This document shows, piece after piece, positions 3,014 through 5,368 of a stretch of 5,368 bases of DNA (positions are counted from its first letter, which is position 1; each line of letters opens with the position of its first letter). The stretch covers positions 1 through 5,368 of the forward strand of contig JAZNSB010000004.1 in assembly GCA_045590955.1 (NCBI GenBank), written 5' to 3'. This DNA is from JAZNSB01 sp045590955. Lineage in GTDB: Bacteria > Pseudomonadota > Alphaproteobacteria > RF32 > CAG-239. Both the position numbers and the translations under genes were made by a program. Below the pieces are notes generated by a model. That model ran no database searches. It was given only the letters and a program-made list of their open reading frames with translations, and was not told the origin of the DNA.

Positions 3014-5368
3014 TCATAGACCATCATACAATCTTAAGAATTCATCTCTTACTGTTATAGAACATATCGTGTTGCTAGAACAGTGTGCAGTACCATCTGC
3101 CTGTATAACTCTATCCAAATCTATATCCTGATATTGATTCGAACACCACCAACAATCCAAAAATGTATTGCCGGAGGAGCTATGGGCAAGTCTACAAGCA
3201 TCTCTATCTGTGATATCTTCGCAAGACATAACATCATTATAGTTATAACCCCCGCTTGCTGAGCCGGAAGAATCTTTTATACAACTTTTATCAGTTTTGC
3301 TGTATTTGTAGCCTCCATTACATGTAACTTTACATGTTGTTGAAACAGAACCATTAGAGATGCTGTTTGTATAAATACTGATACCTTGAGCCCTGTAATT
3401 CAGACACAGTTCTCCACCTTTGCTACATGTTCCTTCGTTACATGGTATGCATTCGGTATGATTTTCGTTTGACTCTTCTCCTGCGCCACAAGCAAAGCAT
3501 CTGCTAGAACCTTCATTAGTAGCTACATATCCATGATCACATTCTGTGCAAGATGTTTGACCGGTTTTACCATCTGTTGACCATCCTTTATTACATTTTT
3601 TGCATTCTGTTTGACCTGTGTAAGGTTGGTAAGTACCCACGCCACATGCTGTTGGAGTAGACATTCCTTCATCTGGGCAATAATGACCCTTTGAACATGC
3701 ATTTTTTTTACCGCCTGTGCAATAAGAACCTTTTGGACACTTTGTGCAATAATTATCAGTGTTATAATAACCGTTAGAGCATGTAGTTTCTTCAGATGTT
3801 GATGATCTACCGGTTGCAGGATTATAACCTTTTGATATTGATTTATTTTTTATACATGCAATTGAGAATGGAGCACTCATACTCAATACATAATCTTCCG
3901 TAGAGCATCTTGGGTAATAGCTGTAGGTACAAAGCACTTTTCTAGGTTCATGACGCCAGGTTAAGTTATAGTTGCCTGAAGAAGAATGACAATACCATGT
4001 ATAATACGAACCTTCTTTGTTTAAATCTCCTTTTTTAACCCTTTTTGAGGATGCATTGGAAGACCAATAACCACAAGGTGTTGAGGTGTCATATTTTAAA
4101 TCGCTAGGTGTTGTTTGGCCGATACCTGGAATAAATTTAGGTAATGTATATTCAAACGTAGTTTGTAAATCTGTACACTTTCCATCAAGATTAAAGTCTG
4201 TTCCAGTACGTCCATTTATCAGCTGTGTTTGTTCATATCCATTTCTTTGTGTTTTAGTATCAGTTGCAGTTATTGCTTCTATCATTGTTGCGCCATCACC
4301 GGTAAAAGATTGTCCGTAAAGATCACCATTATCTGCAATCTTCATCTTTCCACTATAGGCATAGTCAGTTCCATTATGTTCTGCGGCTAAATAGTTTGTT
4401 GTATCATGAATCTTTCCTATTATCACAGCATTGCTACTATAATTATACCATGTACCATCCAGGCTAAACAGCAGTATTGAATTAGATCCTTTTGGGCCGC
4501 ATTGACCGTTCGCATACAAGAAGTGGCCTATTGCACATTTTGTTGCGCTTGCTGGTGCGCTTTCGCTGTTTGGTAAATAATAACCTGTAAATGGTTGACA
4601 ATACTTCCAACTAGGCGCTTTGTCTATAACAGTTGCAGAATTTGTTGGACAGCTTATTCTACCTGCAATGTTTCCGCTTGTCGGCTTCACAGAAATACCT
4701 CCCGGACAATAATGACCGCCATCTGTAATGGTTAGGGTGGAATCACCAATTTTTGCTTTTGAACAAAAAGACAAGCTATATGTGTCATTAGAAGAAGTTG
4801 CATACCAACCTTGAGGTGTTTTGCAGTCTTTAAGTTCATCCACTGCATTTTCCATGTCTTCAGTGGTTGTTGAATCTGTCCAAGGGTATGAATATGCATA
4901 TTCATTTGCACCAGAATCAGTGCCAGATGGACATTTTCGCTCATTTCTGTTTGTATTACCTGTTCCTTCGGGGCAATAGTAGAAAGGTTTTTGAGAAACA
5001 GTGTTTCTTGGGTTGGTGCTTAGTGGTAATTGGCCAAAAAATGCTTGTTTCATAACGTTTGTATAATTTGTGTTAGGTACTTCTTCAGCATTACAAGGGA
5101 TTGGTTTTTCAGTGCCTTCGTTTTTGCACCAGTAACCTGCGGGGCAAATAGTTGGGGCAGAGTTACCACCATTCTTAATATTAGCTTTAGCTTCATCTCT
5201 TATGTTCTGATCAGTTGGATTAGGACAATAGTGAGCATCCGGGCAAGGGGTTGGGGTTTTGTTACCACCATTTTCAATATTCTCTTTAGCTTCATCACTT
5301 ATGTTCTGACCAGTTGGATCAGGGCAATATGTACCTGCACCACAAGGTTTACACTTTCTTCCGTCGTC
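3014..5368 (-). CDS. Large cysteine-rich, GCC2/GCC3-like extracellular protein (5' truncated)
   Basis: The frame is open from the right edge to a TGA at 3014-3016, giving 784 visible residues. The ATG at 5053 is internal: the frame runs on upstream with the same Cys-rich repeats and no convincing ribosome site. Visible layout: two tandem 33-residue repeats (9-74), spaced Cys motifs such as GHYCPGG and YCPEG (to about 290), a Cys-free segment (291-397), a sparse-Cys stretch (398-529), a dense CxxC ladder (530-655), a Ser/Gly linker (about 699-707) and a C-terminal Cys module with CWWC (739-742). There are 49 Cys in all, about 6 percent. The CPxGxYC and GQTxCxxC patterns match the GCC2/GCC3 or ephrin-receptor-like modules known mainly from extracellular proteins. 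That implies export and disulfide bonding, so a surface or secreted role is inferred. No membrane segment or sorting signal is seen at the C terminus, and a signal peptide would lie outside the window. Its function and ligand are unknown. It may be an adhesin or surface protein, but the sequence does not prove this. Confidence 0.85.
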   Translation of the reverse strand, partial: DDGRKCKPCGAGTYCPDPTGQNISDEAKENIENGGNKTPTPCPDAHYCPNPTDQNIRDEAKANIKNGGNSAPTICPAGYWCKNEGTEKPIPCNAEEVPNTNYTNVMKQAFFGQLPLSTNPRNTVSQKPFYYCPEGTGNTNRNERKCPSGTDSGANEYAYSYPWTDSTTTEDMENAVDELKDCKTPQGWYATSSNDTYSLSFCSKAKIGDSTLTITDGGHYCPGGISVKPTSGNIAGRISCPTNSATVIDKAPSWKYCQPFTGYYLPNSESAPASATKCAIGHFLYANGQCGPKGSNSILLFSLDGTWYNYSSNAVIIGKIHDTTNYLAAEHNGTDYAYSGKMKIADNGDLYGQSFTGDGATMIEAITATDTKTQRNGYEQTQLINGRTGTDFNLDGKCTDLQTTFEYTLPKFIPGIGQTTPSDLKYDTSTPCGYWSSNASSKRVKKGDLNKEGSYYTWYCHSSSGNYNLTWRHEPRKVLCTYSYYPRCSTEDYVLSMSAPFSIACIKNKSISKGYNPATGRSSTSEETTCSNGYYNTDNYCTKCPKGSYCTGGKKNACSKGHYCPDEGMSTPTACGVGTYQPYTGQTECKKCNKGWSTDGKTGQTSCTECDHGYVATNEGSSRCFACGAGEESNENHTECIPCNEGTCSKGGELCLNYRAQGISIYTNSISNGSVSTTCKVTCNGGYKYSKTDKSCIKDSSGSASGGYNYNDVMSCEDITDRDACRLAHSSSGNTFLDCWWCSNQYQDIDLDRVIQADGTAHCSSNTICSITVRDEFLRLYDGL
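3404..3781 (-). other. CxxC ladder region of the Cys-rich protein
   Basis: This codes for visible residues 530-655, with 17 Cys in 126 residues. CxxC pairs (CTKC, CKKC, CTEC, CFAC, CIPC) recur, and the last four are spaced 18, 17 and 16 residues apart, with glycine and an aromatic or polar residue after each pair (CNKGW, CDHGY). This is the arrangement of GCC2/GCC3, TNFR-like and ephrin-receptor-like modules, each expected to form one or two disulfides and stack into a rod. Confidence 0.7.
4178..4498 (-). other. Cys-free insert in the Cys-rich protein
   Basis: These 107 residues (visible 291-397) hold no cysteine, whereas the rest of the protein has one about every 14 residues. The segment is rich in Gly, Asn, Asp, Thr and Tyr, with alternating patterns such as GTWYNYSSNAVIIGK that suggest beta strands. 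It may be a separately folded beta domain displayed between Cys-rich arms. I do not recognise the fold. Confidence 0.55.
5147..5344 (-). repeat. Two tandem 99-bp repeats (33 residues each) near the right edge
   Basis: Unit 1 (5246-5344) and unit 2 (5147-5245) are adjacent, in frame and similar along their whole length at both DNA and protein level. Each begins with Cys, has Y-C-P at positions 6-8, then P-T-x-Q-N-I (10-15), a charged D-E-A-K-x-N-I helix (17-23), N-G-G-N (25-28) and P-T (31-32). The next Cys starts the following unit. More copies may lie beyond the window. Synonymous differences between copies show the duplication is not very recent. Confidence 0.85.

Noticed and set aside
3404..3781. 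CxxC ladder as zinc or iron-sulfur binding sites
   Set aside because: The spacing, the Gly/aromatic residues after each pair and the extracellular-type motifs fit disulfide modules better. No ferredoxin pattern (CxxCxxCxxxC) is present.
4086..4319. Plus-strand frame of 77 codons opposite the Cys-rich gene
   Set aside because: It lies wholly inside a well-supported gene on the other strand, and there is no ribosome site or promoter.
3014..5053. ATG at 5053 as the true start of the Cys-rich protein
   Set aside because: The frame stays open to the window edge, with matching Cys repeats upstream of this Met, and there is no good ribosome site before it.

Overview
The window is AT-rich bacterial DNA with five protein-coding genes, two of them cut by the window edges, and no RNA gene, CRISPR array or transposase that I can see. 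Plain Shine-Dalgarno sites, intrinsic terminators and tight spacing say bacterium. A GalU-type sugar nucleotidyltransferase, a mixed-type phosphofructokinase and a large secreted-looking cysteine-rich protein together resemble what I recall of uncultured, host-associated gut bacteria such as low-GC alphaproteobacteria. That placement is inference and not firm.

Layout: (1) 2-505 (+), the C-terminal part of a coiled-coil, Gln/Glu-rich protein of unknown function. (2) 568-1458 (+), a GalU-like UTP-glucose-1-phosphate uridylyltransferase with a likely promoter just after the preceding stop codon and a GTG start set by a GAGGAG ribosome site. (3) 1472-1503, a long perfect hairpin shared as a bidirectional terminator by galU and the convergent phosphofructokinase, flanked by a 12-bp direct repeat. 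(4) 1520-2623 (-), a 6-phosphofructokinase starting at TTG. (5) 2645-2694, a compact divergent promoter region in which TATAAT occurs on both strands. (6) 2737-2949 (+), a 70-residue basic helical protein of unknown function. (7) 2976-3005, a strong G/C hairpin between two convergent genes. (8) 3014-5368 (-), the C-terminal 784 residues of a very large Cys-rich protein still open at the right edge; its actual start lies outside the window.

The two enzymes are a metabolic pair: phosphofructokinase commits hexose phosphate to glycolysis, while GalU diverts glucose-1-phosphate into UDP-glucose for envelope polysaccharide. They are convergent, so not one operon. The Cys-rich protein is the most unusual item. 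It carries 49 cysteines in the visible 784 residues, a ladder of CxxC pairs like GCC2/GCC3 or ephrin-receptor-like extracellular modules, a tandem 33-residue repeat mixing Cys motifs with a predicted helix, a 107-residue Cys-free insert and a C-terminal CWWC motif. It is probably a surface or secreted protein, but no anchor, signal peptide or function can be shown from this window.
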